In this document: positions 1-9,055 of the stretch, one piece after another | How the letters are laid out: each line of letters starts with the position of its first letter | Position numbering within the stretch: the stretch's first letter is position 1 | Assembly (NCBI RefSeq): GCF_900143625.1 | Contig: NZ_FRFF01000097.1 | Coordinates: 1-64,000 of the forward strand | From: Nocardiopsis sp. JB363 | Lineage (GTDB): Bacteria; Actinomycetota; Actinomycetes; Streptosporangiales; Streptosporangiaceae | Direction of reading: 5' to 3' | DNA length: 64,000 nucleotides | Notes under the pieces: model-generated | The model's input: the letters and a program-made list of their open reading frames with translations, nothing else | What the model was told of the DNA's origin: nothing | Database searches by the model: none | Program-made: the position numbers and the translations under genes

Positions 1-190
1 AAGCCCCCACATCCCCCGACTCCGACCTTCCAGCCTTCCCCCTGCACGTCCCGACGACGGTGTGAGTGCTGTTCGTGGTCCCGCGGTCCGTTCGTCCGTT
101 CCCGTCCGCGTCGCCGCCCGACCGGCGGTGGCGTCATGTGTCGTGGATGTCGGGTGACCGCCCGCTCCGCGCCGAGCGAGAAGGACCTGG

Positions 191-2623
191 ATGGGACTGT
201 CACAGAGAACGACCGGAACGCGGCGGATCGGCCGCGCCGGGATGGTGGTCGGTGCGGTGTTCGCGCTGTTGGTGCCGATGGCGGTGCCGGCGGCGGCCGA
301 CGAGGACGCTCTGGATCTCGACGAGACGTCGGTGGTGGAGGTCCACCTGGAGGACCGTGACGAACTGGACCGGCTCGTGGAGCTGGGCGGGGACATCGCA
401 CAGCTGGACCCGGCCGGTGAGGGCGGGTTCCTCGCCCAGGTGGTGATCGGCCCCTTCGATCAGGACGTGTACGAGGACGCGGGGTTCGACTTCGGTGACG
501 TGGTCTACACCGAGTCCGACGCCGAGGAGCGCCTCGACGAACGCGAGGCCACCATCGAACGGATGCGGGCCGAGAACGAACCCGACGAAGGGGTGGGCAC
601 CCGCTCCTCCGATGACGACCTGGAGATCCTGCGGGCCGACTACTTCGAGGGGCGTGCCGGCGACTTCCTCTCCGTCGAGGTGCGTTCCTCCGCCGGTCAG
701 GACGAGAATTTCCAGCTGACCGTGGAGCGTGACGCCGGGCCCGGCACCGACATCGGTGACGGCGGTACCCAGACCCTCGCTCCGTTCATGGACGTGGGCG
801 TGTACATGTACCACCGGGGCCAGGGCGAGGTGGACGAACGGCCCGGACGGATCCGGGTGAGCAGTCCGCACGGCGGCACCGCGGAGGCGGAGGTCACCGA
901 GTGGCTGCCGGACCCCGACGCTCCGGACGACCCGCTGCCGCGCACCGACTTCCTCAACGCGTACATGACACCGGGTGAACTCTACGACCGGATCCACCAG
1001 ATCGCGGCCGACTTCCCCGACATCGCCGAGGTCGTGGAGCTGCCGCACCGCACCAACGGGTACCGCCGGCACGCCCAGGCGCTCCTCGGCGTGGGCATCG
1101 ACGGTGCGAACGCCGACCGCGGTGTGATCGTGGAGACGCTCGACTACGGCCACGAGGGCGGCAACGACGTCGTGGTGGACCTGCACGACCCCTACGAGTC
1201 CGACTCCGAACTGTCGGTGGACGTGAGCGGAGACAAGATCATCGTCCACCTGGCCACCGACGGCGACGGGGAGATCACCACGACCGCGTCCGAGGCGGTG
1301 GCCGCGATCAACGACGCCGCCGACGATCTGGTGCGGGCGTTCACCTACCGCGGTGACGACGGCGACGGTGTGGTGCGGGCCGAGAGGGTCCAGGCCCAGG
1401 ACTTCCTCAACGCCCCCGCGGAGGTCTCCCGCGAACCCGCTCCGGTGTACGCGCTGCGCATCGGCGCCGACCGCGACGGTTCCAGCACGGGCGTACTGGG
1501 CTACTCCCAGGAGCACGCCCGTGAGTGGCAGACCCCGTTGGTGGCCCTGGAGACCGCCGAACGCCTGGTCCACAACTACGGGATCCACGAGACCACCACC
1601 GAGCTGGTGGACGAACTGGACATCTTCCTGATGCCCTCGTTCAACCCCGACGGCGCGAACTACTCGTTCTACGACGTGCCGCTGCACCGCAAGAACATGA
1701 CCAACTACTGCGACACCGACGGCTCCCGCGACCAGTGGGCGGTGGAGCAGGGCGCGCAGTGGGGCGTGGACAACAACCGCAACTACGGGTCCTACACCCT
1801 GTGGGACGGCTACTCCGGCGCCTCCTTCAACTGCACCAGCGGATCGTTCGCCGGGCCGGAGGACCTGGGGCCGATGTCGCAGCCGGAGAACCAGAACCTG
1901 GAGTGGCTGGTCGACACCCACGACAACATCGACTTCTCCATGAACATCCACTCCTCGGGCGACTACTTCATGTGGTCCCCGGGCGCCTACATCGCCGACG
2001 GGCGTGTGTCCACGCCCCGGCCGAGCGCGATGGAGGAGGCCTACTTCTGGGAGTCCTCCGCGAGCATCCTGGGCGCCATCAAGGAACACCGCGGCACCGT
2101 GGTGACCCCGGCCCGCACCGGACCGATCATCGACGTCCTGTACTCCGCGGCGGGCAACTCCGGCGACCACCTCTGGTACGAACACGGGGTCTTCGCGTGG
2201 AACTTCGAGCTGGGCCAGGCCGGGTTCCAGCCGCCGTGGGAGGAGGCCCACGCCCAGGGCATGGAGTACGCCAACGGGCTGTACGGCATGTTGGAGGTGG
2301 CCTTGGACCACCAAAGCGACCGGGTGCGCCCGCGTTCGGACGTCTCACCGCGGCCGGGTGAGCACGGAGGCCCGGTGGAGGTCGCCTTCGACACCACCGA
2401 ACCCGCCGAGATCCACTACACGCTCGACGGAAGCCGCCCCACCTTCGACTCCCCCAAGCTGGAGCTGTCGGGGGTGCGCGGGGAGACGGAGACCCTGCTC
2501 ATCGAGGAGACGACCACCGTGCACTGGTTCTCGGTGGACGTCGCGGGCAACGCCGAAGGGGGATACGACCCCGACGGGAACGCCCGCAACCACCGCCGGG
2601 GAACCTGGACCATCACCGGCTGA
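191..2623 (+). CDS. Secreted M14-family zinc carboxypeptidase with C-terminal chitobiase-like domain
   Basis: An 810-residue protein with a Sec signal peptide (basic start, hydrophobic stretch to about residue 35, then an AAADED cleavage region), so it should act outside the cell. The peptidase M14 signature is complete: zinc ligands H442 and E445 in EHAREW, the substrate-binding NNRN at 528-531, the third zinc ligand H587 in NIHSSGDY, and the catalytic glutamate E673 in WNFELGQ. M14 enzymes remove C-terminal amino acids from peptides. The last 105 or so residues (FDTTEPAEIHYTLDG and after) resemble the chitobiase/beta-hexosaminidase C-terminal domain, a probable accessory beta-sandwich. The segment between the signal and about residue 260 is acidic and may hold a propeptide or an accessory domain. 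The gene stands alone and ends just before a strong hairpin. Family assignment is secure; the natural substrate is not known. Confidence 0.92.
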   Translation: MGLSQRTTGTRRIGRAGMVVGAVFALLVPMAVPAAADEDALDLDETSVVEVHLEDRDELDRLVELGGDIAQLDPAGEGGFLAQVVIGPFDQDVYEDAGFDFGDVVYTESDAEERLDEREATIERMRAENEPDEGVGTRSSDDDLEILRADYFEGRAGDFLSVEVRSSAGQDENFQLTVERDAGPGTDIGDGGTQTLAPFMDVGVYMYHRGQGEVDERPGRIRVSSPHGGTAEAEVTEWLPDPDAPDDPLPRTDFLNAYMTPGELYDRIHQIAADFPDIAEVVELPHRTNGYRRHAQALLGVGIDGANADRGVIVETLDYGHEGGNDVVVDLHDPYESDSELSVDVSGDKIIVHLATDGDGEITTTASEAVAAINDAADDLVRAFTYRGDDGDGVVRAERVQAQDFLNAPAEVSREPAPVYALRIGADRDGSSTGVLGYSQEHAREWQTPLVALETAERLVHNYGIHETTTELVDELDIFLMPSFNPDGANYSFYDVPLHRKNMTNYCDTDGSRDQWAVEQGAQWGVDNNRNYGSYTLWDGYSGASFNCTSGSFAGPEDLGPMSQPENQNLEWLVDTHDNIDFSMNIHSSGDYFMWSPGAYIADGRVSTPRPSAMEEAYFWESSASILGAIKEHRGTVVTPARTGPIIDVLYSAAGNSGDHLWYEHGVFAWNFELGQAGFQPPWEEAHAQGMEYANGLYGMLEVALDHQSDRVRPRSDVSPRPGEHGGPVEVAFDTTEPAEIHYTLDGSRPTFDSPKLELSGVRGETETLLIEETTTVHWFSVDVAGNAEGGYDPDGNARNHRRGTWTITG

Positions 2624-2636
2624 CCGTTGAAACGAC

Positions 2637-2683
2637 GAGACGACCCGGCGAGGCGGACGAAGTCCGCCGAGCCGGGTCGTCTC
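2637..2683. terminator. Strong hairpin between the carboxypeptidase gene and tRNA-Val
   Basis: The arms gagacgacccggc/ggcggac pair with gtccgcc/gccgggtcgtctc around a GAA loop, with two GA dinucleotides unpaired. There is no T-run, as is common in actinobacteria. It lies 14 bases after the carboxypeptidase stop and just beyond the 3' end of the convergent tRNA gene, so it can serve both. Confidence 0.75.
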
Positions 2684-2692
2684 GGAGTCGAG

Positions 2693-2766
2693 TGGGCGCG
2701 AAGGGACTCGAACCCCTGGCCTATTGCTTGTAAGGCAATTGCTCTAACCAACTGAGCTACGCGCCC
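2693..2766 (-). tRNA. tRNA-Val (anticodon UAC)
   Basis: A 74-base cloverleaf on the minus strand. The acceptor stem GGGCGCG pairs with CGCGCCC, the D arm is GCTC...GAGC, the anticodon stem is ATTGC/GCAAT with loop CTTACAA giving anticodon UAC, and the T arm has the TTCGAGT loop. The discriminator is A and CCA is not encoded. UAC reads valine codons GUA and GUG. Confidence 0.95.
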
Positions 2767-2815
2767 GGTGCTTCGCGAGAGAGCATACCGCTTCGCGCGG
2801 CTGTTCGCGCCCGGT

Positions 2816-3274
2816 TTATCCGTTCAGCGCTCGGGCCCGTTCCAGGTACTCGGTCACGTCCCTGGCCTGCCCGGTCGGGGTGAGTACCGACCAGCGGACG
2901 GTGCCCTCGGCGTCGATGAGGAAGGTTCCTCGGCGGGCGATACCGCGTTCGGCGTCGAAGACCCCGTAGGCCCGGGCCGTGGCGCCGTGCGGCCAGAAGT
3001 CCGACAGCAGCGCGAACGGGAAGTCCTCCCGATCCGACCAGGTGCGCAGGGCGAAGGTGGAGTCCACCGAGACCGCCAGCACGGTGACGCCGAGCTCCTT
3101 GAGTTCGGCGTGGTGCTCCCTCAGGTCCGCGAGTTCACCCGAGCAGATCCCGGAGAAGGCCAACGGGTAGAAGACCAACAGTGCGGTCTCTCCGCGCGGC
3201 AGGGCGGTGTCCTGGCCGTACTGGTCCTGAAGGGTGAACGTGGGGGCGGTGACGCCCTCGGTGATGTGACTCAT
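2816..3274 (-). CDS. ahpE: AhpE-type 1-Cys peroxiredoxin
   Basis: A 152-residue thiol peroxidase that reduces hydroperoxides in the cytoplasm. The peroxidatic cysteine is C44 in the segment FYPLAFSGICSGE, and the later LLSDFWPHGATARAYGVF and RGTFLID blocks are those of actinobacterial AhpE. I chose the ATG at 3274 because it gives the normal family length and is preceded by AAGGTG at ribosome-binding distance; a longer reading frame upstream has no such support. It lies downstream of the DUF3052 gene in the same direction. Confidence 0.88.
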   Translation of the reverse strand: MSHITEGVTAPTFTLQDQYGQDTALPRGETALLVFYPLAFSGICSGELADLREHHAELKELGVTVLAVSVDSTFALRTWSDREDFPFALLSDFWPHGATARAYGVFDAERGIARRGTFLIDAEGTVRWSVLTPTGQARDVTEYLERARALNG

Positions 3275-3389
3275 GTTCACCTTCGTTCGGTTCGGCGCGC
3301 AGGCCGATGCCGGCGCCCGCCGATCGGCGGGCGCCCTGCCACGTCGCGCACCCTTTGGTACGGGCACGCGACGCCGGGCTCCGGGCCCG

Positions 3390-3815
3390 TTACCGCTTGG
3401 GGACGACCAGGCGGGTGCCCGACCACTCCTGACCGATGCTGACCGCACTGGTCTGGGACAGCCCCGAGGTCCCGGCCGCCTCCGCGACGTCGTTGGGGGA
3501 CACGTGCAGATCACGTCCCGCCTTCGGCGTCAGGACCAGGATGGTCCCGCCGTCGGCGATGGTGGTCACCGTGTCCATCAGGGCGTCGGTGAGGTCGCCT
3601 TCCTCATCGGACCGCCACCACAGCAGTGCGGCGTCGACGTCGCCGTCGTAGTCCTCGTCGACCAGCGCCTCGCCGGTGAATTCAGCGATAGAAGCGCGCA
3701 GTCCCTCGTCGACGTCGTCGTCGAAACCGAATTCCTGCACCACCTGACCCGGCTTGAATCCGAGTCGGTCAGCCAAGCCGCGTTCGCTCTGTGCCTGGCC
3801 CGCGGTCGCGCTCAC
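3390..3815 (-). CDS. DUF3052 family protein
   Basis: A 141-residue soluble protein that begins SATAGQAQSERGLADRLGF and ends in a VSIGQEWSGTRLVVPKR segment, the pattern of the actinobacterial DUF3052 family. The function of the family is not established to my knowledge. The GTG start at 3815 is preceded by GGAGAAC at good spacing; the frame stays open further upstream but with no ribosome-binding site. It precedes ahpE in the same direction. Confidence 0.82.
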   Translation of the reverse strand: MSATAGQAQSERGLADRLGFKPGQVVQEFGFDDDVDEGLRASIAEFTGEALVDEDYDGDVDAALLWWRSDEEGDLTDALMDTVTTIADGGTILVLTPKAGRDLHVSPNDVAEAAGTSGLSQTSAVSIGQEWSGTRLVVPKR

Positions 3816-4005
3816 GAAAGTTCTCCTCCACAGATGGTTCTTGTCAATTTTGCCTGCCGAAGCAGTTGTCACAACGATGTCGGGCTTTTCGCCGCCCGTC
3901 GCGTGGGTCCGTAGCCATCGCTGATGGCTTAGTTCACACGGTAGTGCCTTCTCCCGTCAACGCGCGGGCGATCTCACGCACACGCCGGGCCACTACCCGG
4001 GCCGA

Positions 4006-4416
4006 TCAATCGGCCTTGAGATAGGACAGCCGAACCTTGCGGTCAGGGTTGTCCACGTTCAGATCGACGACGGCTATGGACTGCCAGGTCCCCAGTTCGA
4101 GTCTTCCCGCGACCACCGGAACGGTGGTCTGTGGTGCGACGTAAGCAGGCATGACGTGCGATCGCCCGTGCCCCTGGGAACCGTGCGCATGGCGCCAGCG
4201 GTCGTCCGCCGGAAGCAGGTCGTCCAGGGACGCGAGAAGGTCGTCGTCGGACCCGGCGCCCAGTTCGATGATCGCCACGCCCGCCGTCGCGTGTGGGACG
4301 AAGACGTTGAGCAGTCCGTCGCCGCCGGTCTCGGCGACGAAGTCACCACACCGTCCGGTGATATCGGTAATGCTCTCCGAATCACCGGTGTGCAGCTCAA
4401 GGATCTGTGTCCGCAT
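4006..4416 (-). CDS. YjbQ/UPF0047 family protein
   Basis: A 136-residue protein with the YjbQ fold signatures: VFVPHATAGVAIIE near the middle, HGSQGHGRSHVMPAYVAP after it, and LGTWQSIAVVDLN near the end. The conserved histidines of the family are present. Members have been reported to have weak thiamin-phosphate synthase activity, but their true role is uncertain. The ATG at 4416 (MRTQILELHTGD) gives the usual length; GGTGGG lies upstream as a possible ribosome-binding site. It is transcribed away from the phosphatase gene that follows. Confidence 0.85.
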   Translation of the reverse strand: MRTQILELHTGDSESITDITGRCGDFVAETGGDGLLNVFVPHATAGVAIIELGAGSDDDLLASLDDLLPADDRWRHAHGSQGHGRSHVMPAYVAPQTTVPVVAGRLELGTWQSIAVVDLNVDNPDRKVRLSYLKAD

Positions 4417-4545
4417 AGCGCCCACCATCGCGCAGCGCGGGCCCGGGTGCAACCATCCGCCGTGAACCTGTGGATGACGGAACCCTCCGGTAGGGGCCAT
4501 ACTCGTCGTCAACGTGCACCGAACTTAACGAAAGAAGGGGAAAGG

Positions 4546-6207
4546 GTGACTGTCTCGTTACGTCTGGGTCCGCAACTGCGGCATGTGGGAATCTCCACAG
4601 CGACGGTGTGGATGGAGACCGATTCCCCTTGTGACGTGCGGGTTCGGCTGGAGAACGGTGTCGTCTCCACCACACGGACCTTCACGGTCCACGGTCACCA
4701 CTACGCCGTCTGCGAAATCGAGGGATTGCCCTCGGGCGCCGCCCTCACCTACGAAGTTTTTCTCGGCGAGGACCGGGTCTGGCCCGAACCCGAGAGTCCG
4801 ATGCCGCCGAGCGTCGTGCGCACCCTGGACCAGGCGGCGCCGACCCGGTTGTTGTACGGCTCTTGTCACACCCCCACCGGCGACACCCCCGAGGGGCTGG
4901 TCCGGTACGGCCCGGATCTGTTGCGCGCCACCGCCCGGAGACTGGCCGCCGAGCCGGTGGAGGGCAATCTGGTATTGATGCTCATCGGTGACCAAGTGTA
5001 CGCGGACGAACTCCAGGAACCGATGCGCGCCTTCCTGCACCAGGTGCGCGAACAGGACGACGACGGCGCCCCCGACGACGAGGTGGTGCGCTACGGCGAG
5101 TACGCCGAGCTGTACCGGCAGGCCTGGTCGGACCCGCAGGTGCGGTGGCTGCTGTCGACGGTCCCCACCCTGATGGTCTTCGACGACCACGACATCCGCG
5201 ACGACTGGAACACCTCCGCGGCCTGGCGTCGGTCCATGGACGAACGACCCTGGTGGCGGACGCGGGTGACCAGCGGGTTGGGCGCCTACTGGGTGTACCA
5301 GCACGTGGGCAATCTCTCCCCGGAGGCCCGCGCGAAGGACCCCTTGTGGGCGGAGCTGAAGGACCACGATGAGCGCGGTGAGGACGCCGGTGCGGCGGTC
5401 GACGACTTCGCCTGGCGGGCGCACGCCGAACCCTCCTCCTACCGGTGGAGCCATCGCCACGACATCGGCGACGTACGGGTGTTGGTGACCGACGCCCGCT
5501 GCGGCCGCGCGCTGGGCGAGGGCGACCCCTCGGACGGCTCCCGATCGATCCTGGGGCCGGAGGGTCACGCCTGGCTCGACGAGAACCTCACCGGCGGCCC
5601 CGAACACGTGGTGGTGGCCTCCACCGTGCCGGTGCTCCTCCCGCCCGCGGTGCACAACCTGGAGGCCTGGAACGAGGCGGTGTGCGGTGGCGCCTGGGGT
5701 TCGGCCGCGCGAAGGCCCGCGGAGAAGCTGCGTCAGGCCTTGGACCTGGAGCACTGGGGCGCTTTCCAGTACTCCTTCCACCGGCTGGCCGACGCGGTGC
5801 TGGAGGTGGCCCGTGGAGAACGCGGTCCGGCACCGGCCACGGTGCTGCTCCTCAGCGGGGACGTGCACTTCTCCTACCTGGCGCGGGCGCACCCCCGTTC
5901 GGGGGGAACGACCTCCCGGGTGACCCAGTTGGTGTCCTCGGCGCTGTGCAACCAGTTGCCGGTCAACTTCCGCCGGGCGGCCGCCCTGTCGGCGAGCGCG
6001 CCCTTCCACCTGGCGGGCGTGGTCATGACCAGGCTGTCCGGTGTGCGGCGCGGTCCGTTGCGGTGGCGGTTGGCCGAAAAGCCCTACTTCGGCAACACCA
6101 TCGGTGAAGTGGCCTTCGACGGGCCGGAGGCGCGGGCGCACTGGTACCACTGCCCGCGGGGCGGTGACGCGGCCCTGCCCGAGGTCCGACGTTCGGTGGA
6201 GCTGTAG
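4546..6207 (+). CDS. PhoD-like metallophosphatase
   Basis: A 553-residue protein with an N-terminal beta-rich PhoD_N-like part (about 1-95) followed by a metallophosphatase domain. Metal-binding motifs are visible: GDQVYADE with D149, FDDHDIRDDWN with D213-H215, and SGDVHFSY with H441. There is no obvious signal peptide, unlike secreted PhoD, so it may act in the cytoplasm, and its substrate is open. I start at the GTG at 4546 because a purine-rich AAAGAAGGGGAAAG precedes it and the conserved domain begins soon after; the upstream open frame overlaps the YjbQ gene on the other strand. The gene is monocistronic and ends before a bidirectional hairpin. Confidence 0.85.
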   Translation: MTVSLRLGPQLRHVGISTATVWMETDSPCDVRVRLENGVVSTTRTFTVHGHHYAVCEIEGLPSGAALTYEVFLGEDRVWPEPESPMPPSVVRTLDQAAPTRLLYGSCHTPTGDTPEGLVRYGPDLLRATARRLAAEPVEGNLVLMLIGDQVYADELQEPMRAFLHQVREQDDDGAPDDEVVRYGEYAELYRQAWSDPQVRWLLSTVPTLMVFDDHDIRDDWNTSAAWRRSMDERPWWRTRVTSGLGAYWVYQHVGNLSPEARAKDPLWAELKDHDERGEDAGAAVDDFAWRAHAEPSSYRWSHRHDIGDVRVLVTDARCGRALGEGDPSDGSRSILGPEGHAWLDENLTGGPEHVVVASTVPVLLPPAVHNLEAWNEAVCGGAWGSAARRPAEKLRQALDLEHWGAFQYSFHRLADAVLEVARGERGPAPATVLLLSGDVHFSYLARAHPRSGGTTSRVTQLVSSALCNQLPVNFRRAAALSASAPFHLAGVVMTRLSGVRRGPLRWRLAEKPYFGNTIGEVAFDGPEARAHWYHCPRGGDAALPEVRRSVEL

Positions 6208-6224
6208 CCGGAGCCGAACACACG

Positions 6225-6259
6225 TGTGGCGGTCCTCCCGAACCGGGACGACCGCCACA
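6225..6259. terminator. Bidirectional terminator hairpin
   Basis: Perfect 10-base arms TGTGGCGGTC and GACCGCCACA, with a smaller inner TCCCG/CGGGA pairing, sit between two convergent genes that end at 6207 and 6270. Confidence 0.75.
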
Positions 6260-6269
6260 GGTGGTCGTT

Positions 6270-7292
6270 CTAGGGCTTGTGCGAGGGCGGGCGGCGGTTG
6301 GCCTGACCGCGGCGCCGGTTGCGCACGCCCAGACCGAGGGCGCCGGACGGGTCCAGGATCTGACGGTCGGCCCGGCCGACCGTGGCGTTCGATCCCGAAG
6401 ACGAGGGCATCGCGTCACTCTTGGCCGATTCGGCGGGCGTGTCCTTCTCGGCCCCGCCCTGGCCCGACTCGTTCTTCCCGGACTCCAGGTTCGGGATGAG
6501 CGCCGTCGGCTCGTTGTCCGCGTCCTCCTCCGGAAGGGCCTGCAACCTGCGCGTGCGCTGCAGCGTGCCCTCCTCGGACTTGTTCGTCTTCGCGGAGGGC
6601 TTGGTCGGTTCGGTCGGGTTGGCCCGCTCGGTCGCCACGGCCTCCTTCCAGGCCTTGTCCTGCTCCTGGTCCTGGATCTTCTGCTGGGCCAGGCGCCGAG
6701 CACGTTCGGTGCGCCAGGCGCGGTAGGAGCGGGCCAGGGGCGTGGCGATGGGCCAGGTGACCTTGGCCGGACGCGAAAGGGCGTGCCACAGGTAGGCGGT
6801 GGTGCCCCAGGCCTCCATCGCCCGACGGGCCCGTGTGATGGTGAAGAAGGTGGGCATGGCCAGCAGCAGCTGCGGCCAGGCCAGGGCCAGCACGGCGAAC
6901 AGCGGGTACATGCCGCCGCCGATGAGCGCGGCGCACGCGCCGATGACCATGGGCGCCAACGCCAGGGCCAGTCTGAGCTGGGTGAACTGACGGAAGCGGT
7001 GCAGGGACCGCCGCGCCGAGACCGGCGGCGCCAGCCCTTCCGGCAGCGGCGTGGGCTGCACGACGGTGGCCAACAGCATGGCGGCCACACCCACACAGGC
7101 GGCCAGCAGGATCGTCCAGCCCGCCGCGGAGAAGGCACCTCCCACCAGGAGGTAGACCAGCCCCAGGATGGGGAGCGGCGCCGGGACCCAGAACAGGACC
7201 CGTCTGCGGAGCTCGCCCTCCTGTGTGGGCTGTAGGACGAAATCGATCACCGGGCGTAGTACCCGAAACCTCTTCCTCGGTCGCTCGACCAC
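6270..7292 (-). CDS. Multi-pass membrane protein of unknown function
   Basis: A protein of about 340 residues. The N-terminal half has four hydrophobic segments in two pairs: VLFWVPAPLPILGLVYLLVG with AGWTILLAACVGVAAMLLAT, then LALALAPMVIGACAALIGGG with LFAVLALAWPQLLLAMPTFF. The C-terminal half is a hydrophilic, low-complexity cytoplasmic tail rich in K, E, S and P, with a short coiled-coil-like RRLAQQKIQDQEQDKAWK stretch. I chose the GTG at 7292 because the coding pattern starts there; a longer frame upstream looks non-coding. I do not recognise the family. Confidence 0.7.
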   Translation of the reverse strand: MVERPRKRFRVLRPVIDFVLQPTQEGELRRRVLFWVPAPLPILGLVYLLVGGAFSAAGWTILLAACVGVAAMLLATVVQPTPLPEGLAPPVSARRSLHRFRQFTQLRLALALAPMVIGACAALIGGGMYPLFAVLALAWPQLLLAMPTFFTITRARRAMEAWGTTAYLWHALSRPAKVTWPIATPLARSYRAWRTERARRLAQQKIQDQEQDKAWKEAVATERANPTEPTKPSAKTNKSEEGTLQRTRRLQALPEEDADNEPTALIPNLESGKNESGQGGAEKDTPAESAKSDAMPSSSGSNATVGRADRQILDPSGALGLGVRNRRRGQANRRPPSHKP

Positions 7293-7554
7293 TGCGTTGG
7301 ACCCCCCAAGAACGTCGTGACGGAGCGGTGCGGGGAACCTCGCCCGAGGGTTTTCATCGCCTCTTGGTTCGACCCGCGACCTGCCCGTATCAAATCTATC
7401 TCTTTCACGTGGTCCCCGGGCGCACACGGTCAGTAACACACATACCCGACGCTGGTGAAACTTCCATAAGTGAGCCGATTCACCGGGCAACGATCAGGTT
7501 ACGGCGAATCTCGGCCACCCTCCCCACACTGGCTGATTCCGGCCAGATGGTTCC

Positions 7555-8799
7555 TCAGGATCGGGTTTCGGACAATCTTCCGAGGGCCACCGCGATACGC
7601 AGGACGAAGGAGCCTCGACCGTCCGACGGGATGTGTCCGGTGAGTTCGGCGATGCGGCTGAGGCGGTAGCGCACCGTGTTCGGGTGCACGAAGAGCATGC
7701 GCGCGGTCGCCTCCAGTGAGGAGGCGTGCTCCAGGTATACCGAGAGCGTGTCCAGCAGGGGAGAGCCGGCCCCCTGCAACGGCAGGTAGACCTCCCGCAC
7801 CAACTGGTGGCGCGCCTCCATGTCGCCCTCCAGGGCACGTTCCGGCAGCAGGTCGTCGGAGAGCACCGGCCGGGGCGCGTCGGGCCAGGCCACCGCGGCG
7901 TGCAGCCCTTGGACGGCCGCGCGCACCGATGTCCCGGCCGACCGCAGATCGGAGACGGCGGGTCCGACCACCACCGGCCCCGGGCCGAAGAGTCCGGCCA
8001 GCGGTTCGGCGCCCGCGGCGGGCAGGTCCTCGACCGGATAACGGTCCCCCACGCCCACGACGACGACCACCCGGCTTCCCTGGAGACCGGCCAGTACGTC
8101 GTGACCGAGCCTTCGGGCGGCGGCGCGCAGGTCCTCCAGGGCCTTGCCGCCGTCCTGGTCGCCGAGGTCACCGACGATCGCGATCACCGGGGTGTGCGAC
8201 CAGCCCAGGGCCGACCCCCAGGTCCGCAACCCGTCCTCGCGGTCCCCGTGCAGCAGGGCGTCGACGATGAGCGCCTCCAGGCGTGCGTCCCAGGCGCCTC
8301 GGGCCTCCGCCGCGCGGGCGTAGACCTTCGCGGAGCTGAACGCGACCTCCCGCGTGTAACGCAGGATGGCCTCGCGCAGTTGTTGGGCGCCGCCGGGGGC
8401 CGCCAGATCGTCGACCTCCCCCTCCACCACCTCGATGACCACCCGGATCATGTCGACGGTCTGTTGGAGGGAGACCGAACGGGTGAGTTCGCGCGGGGCG
8501 GTGCCGAAGACCTCCACGGTGATGGCGGGACGGCCTCGTCCCGGGTCGCGGAACCAGTCCACGAAGGCGGCCACCCCGGATTGGGCCACCAACCCGATCC
8601 AGGAACGGTCCTGCGCGGACATCCTGCGGAACCAGGAGAGCCGTTCCTCCATTCGGGACACGGCCGCGGTGCCCAGGGCTCCCATGGAGCGCTCCAGGCG
8701 ACGCACGGTCTCCATGCGGATCTCGTCCGGCTCTGCTGGGGTCGACGCGTCCGCGCCGTCCTCGGGGTCGTCCTCGGGGTGCCTGGCTTCGGTGTTCAC
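7555..8799 (-). CDS. fasR: PucR-family transcriptional regulator, FasR-like
   Basis: A 414-residue regulator. The C-terminus holds the PucR-type helix-turn-helix (ARMLFVHPNTVRYRLSRIAELTG, about residues 365-390), and a GGDEF-like CdaR central region precedes it. The gene is divergent from fabD across a 256-base intergenic region. In Streptomyces coelicolor a PucR-type activator next to fabD, FasR, controls the fabD-fabH-acpP-fabF operon. The same neighbourhood makes this the likely orthologue and activator of the adjacent operon. No membrane segment is visible, so it acts in the cytoplasm. The orthology is inferred from position and domain type. Confidence 0.85.
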   Translation of the reverse strand: MNTEARHPEDDPEDGADASTPAEPDEIRMETVRRLERSMGALGTAAVSRMEERLSWFRRMSAQDRSWIGLVAQSGVAAFVDWFRDPGRGRPAITVEVFGTAPRELTRSVSLQQTVDMIRVVIEVVEGEVDDLAAPGGAQQLREAILRYTREVAFSSAKVYARAAEARGAWDARLEALIVDALLHGDREDGLRTWGSALGWSHTPVIAIVGDLGDQDGGKALEDLRAAARRLGHDVLAGLQGSRVVVVVGVGDRYPVEDLPAAGAEPLAGLFGPGPVVVGPAVSDLRSAGTSVRAAVQGLHAAVAWPDAPRPVLSDDLLPERALEGDMEARHQLVREVYLPLQGAGSPLLDTLSVYLEHASSLEATARMLFVHPNTVRYRLSRIAELTGHIPSDGRGSFVLRIAVALGRLSETRS

Positions 8800-8967
8800 G
8801 TTCCTAGGTTCGCATCCCGCACCGACCTCCCCGAGGTCTCACCCCCGTGTCGACGGTCACCCTTCGTCGGGAGGCGGGTGGGCGATCTCCCGGTGGGAAC
8901 GCGTACCGTCGGAGAAAGGTGACCTCTTCCACTGGTTTCGGGGGCCGAGCGCGTGTCCCCGAGCCGG

Positions 8968-8988
8968 TTTTGTGGATCCTCTACAAAC
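8968..8988. promoter_or_regulatory. Candidate operator upstream of fabD
   Basis: An inverted repeat TTTTGT - 9 bases - ACAAAC lies in an AT-richer patch about 70 bases before the fabD start, between the divergent regulator and the operon. It is the only obvious symmetric element in this spacer and is the natural candidate for binding by the PucR-type regulator. Binding is an inference. Confidence 0.5.
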
Positions 8989-9055
8989 GAGTTCGATCGA
9001 ACTTCGTGTCCCTCCCCATCCAACTGGCGATCTCCCACAGGGCAAGGTTGATGTC

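Noticed and set aside
200..2314. Long minus-strand open frame opposite the carboxypeptidase gene
   Set aside because: It is antisense to a clear M14 peptidase, has valine- and histidine-rich repeats typical of a GC-rich shadow frame, and has no domain.
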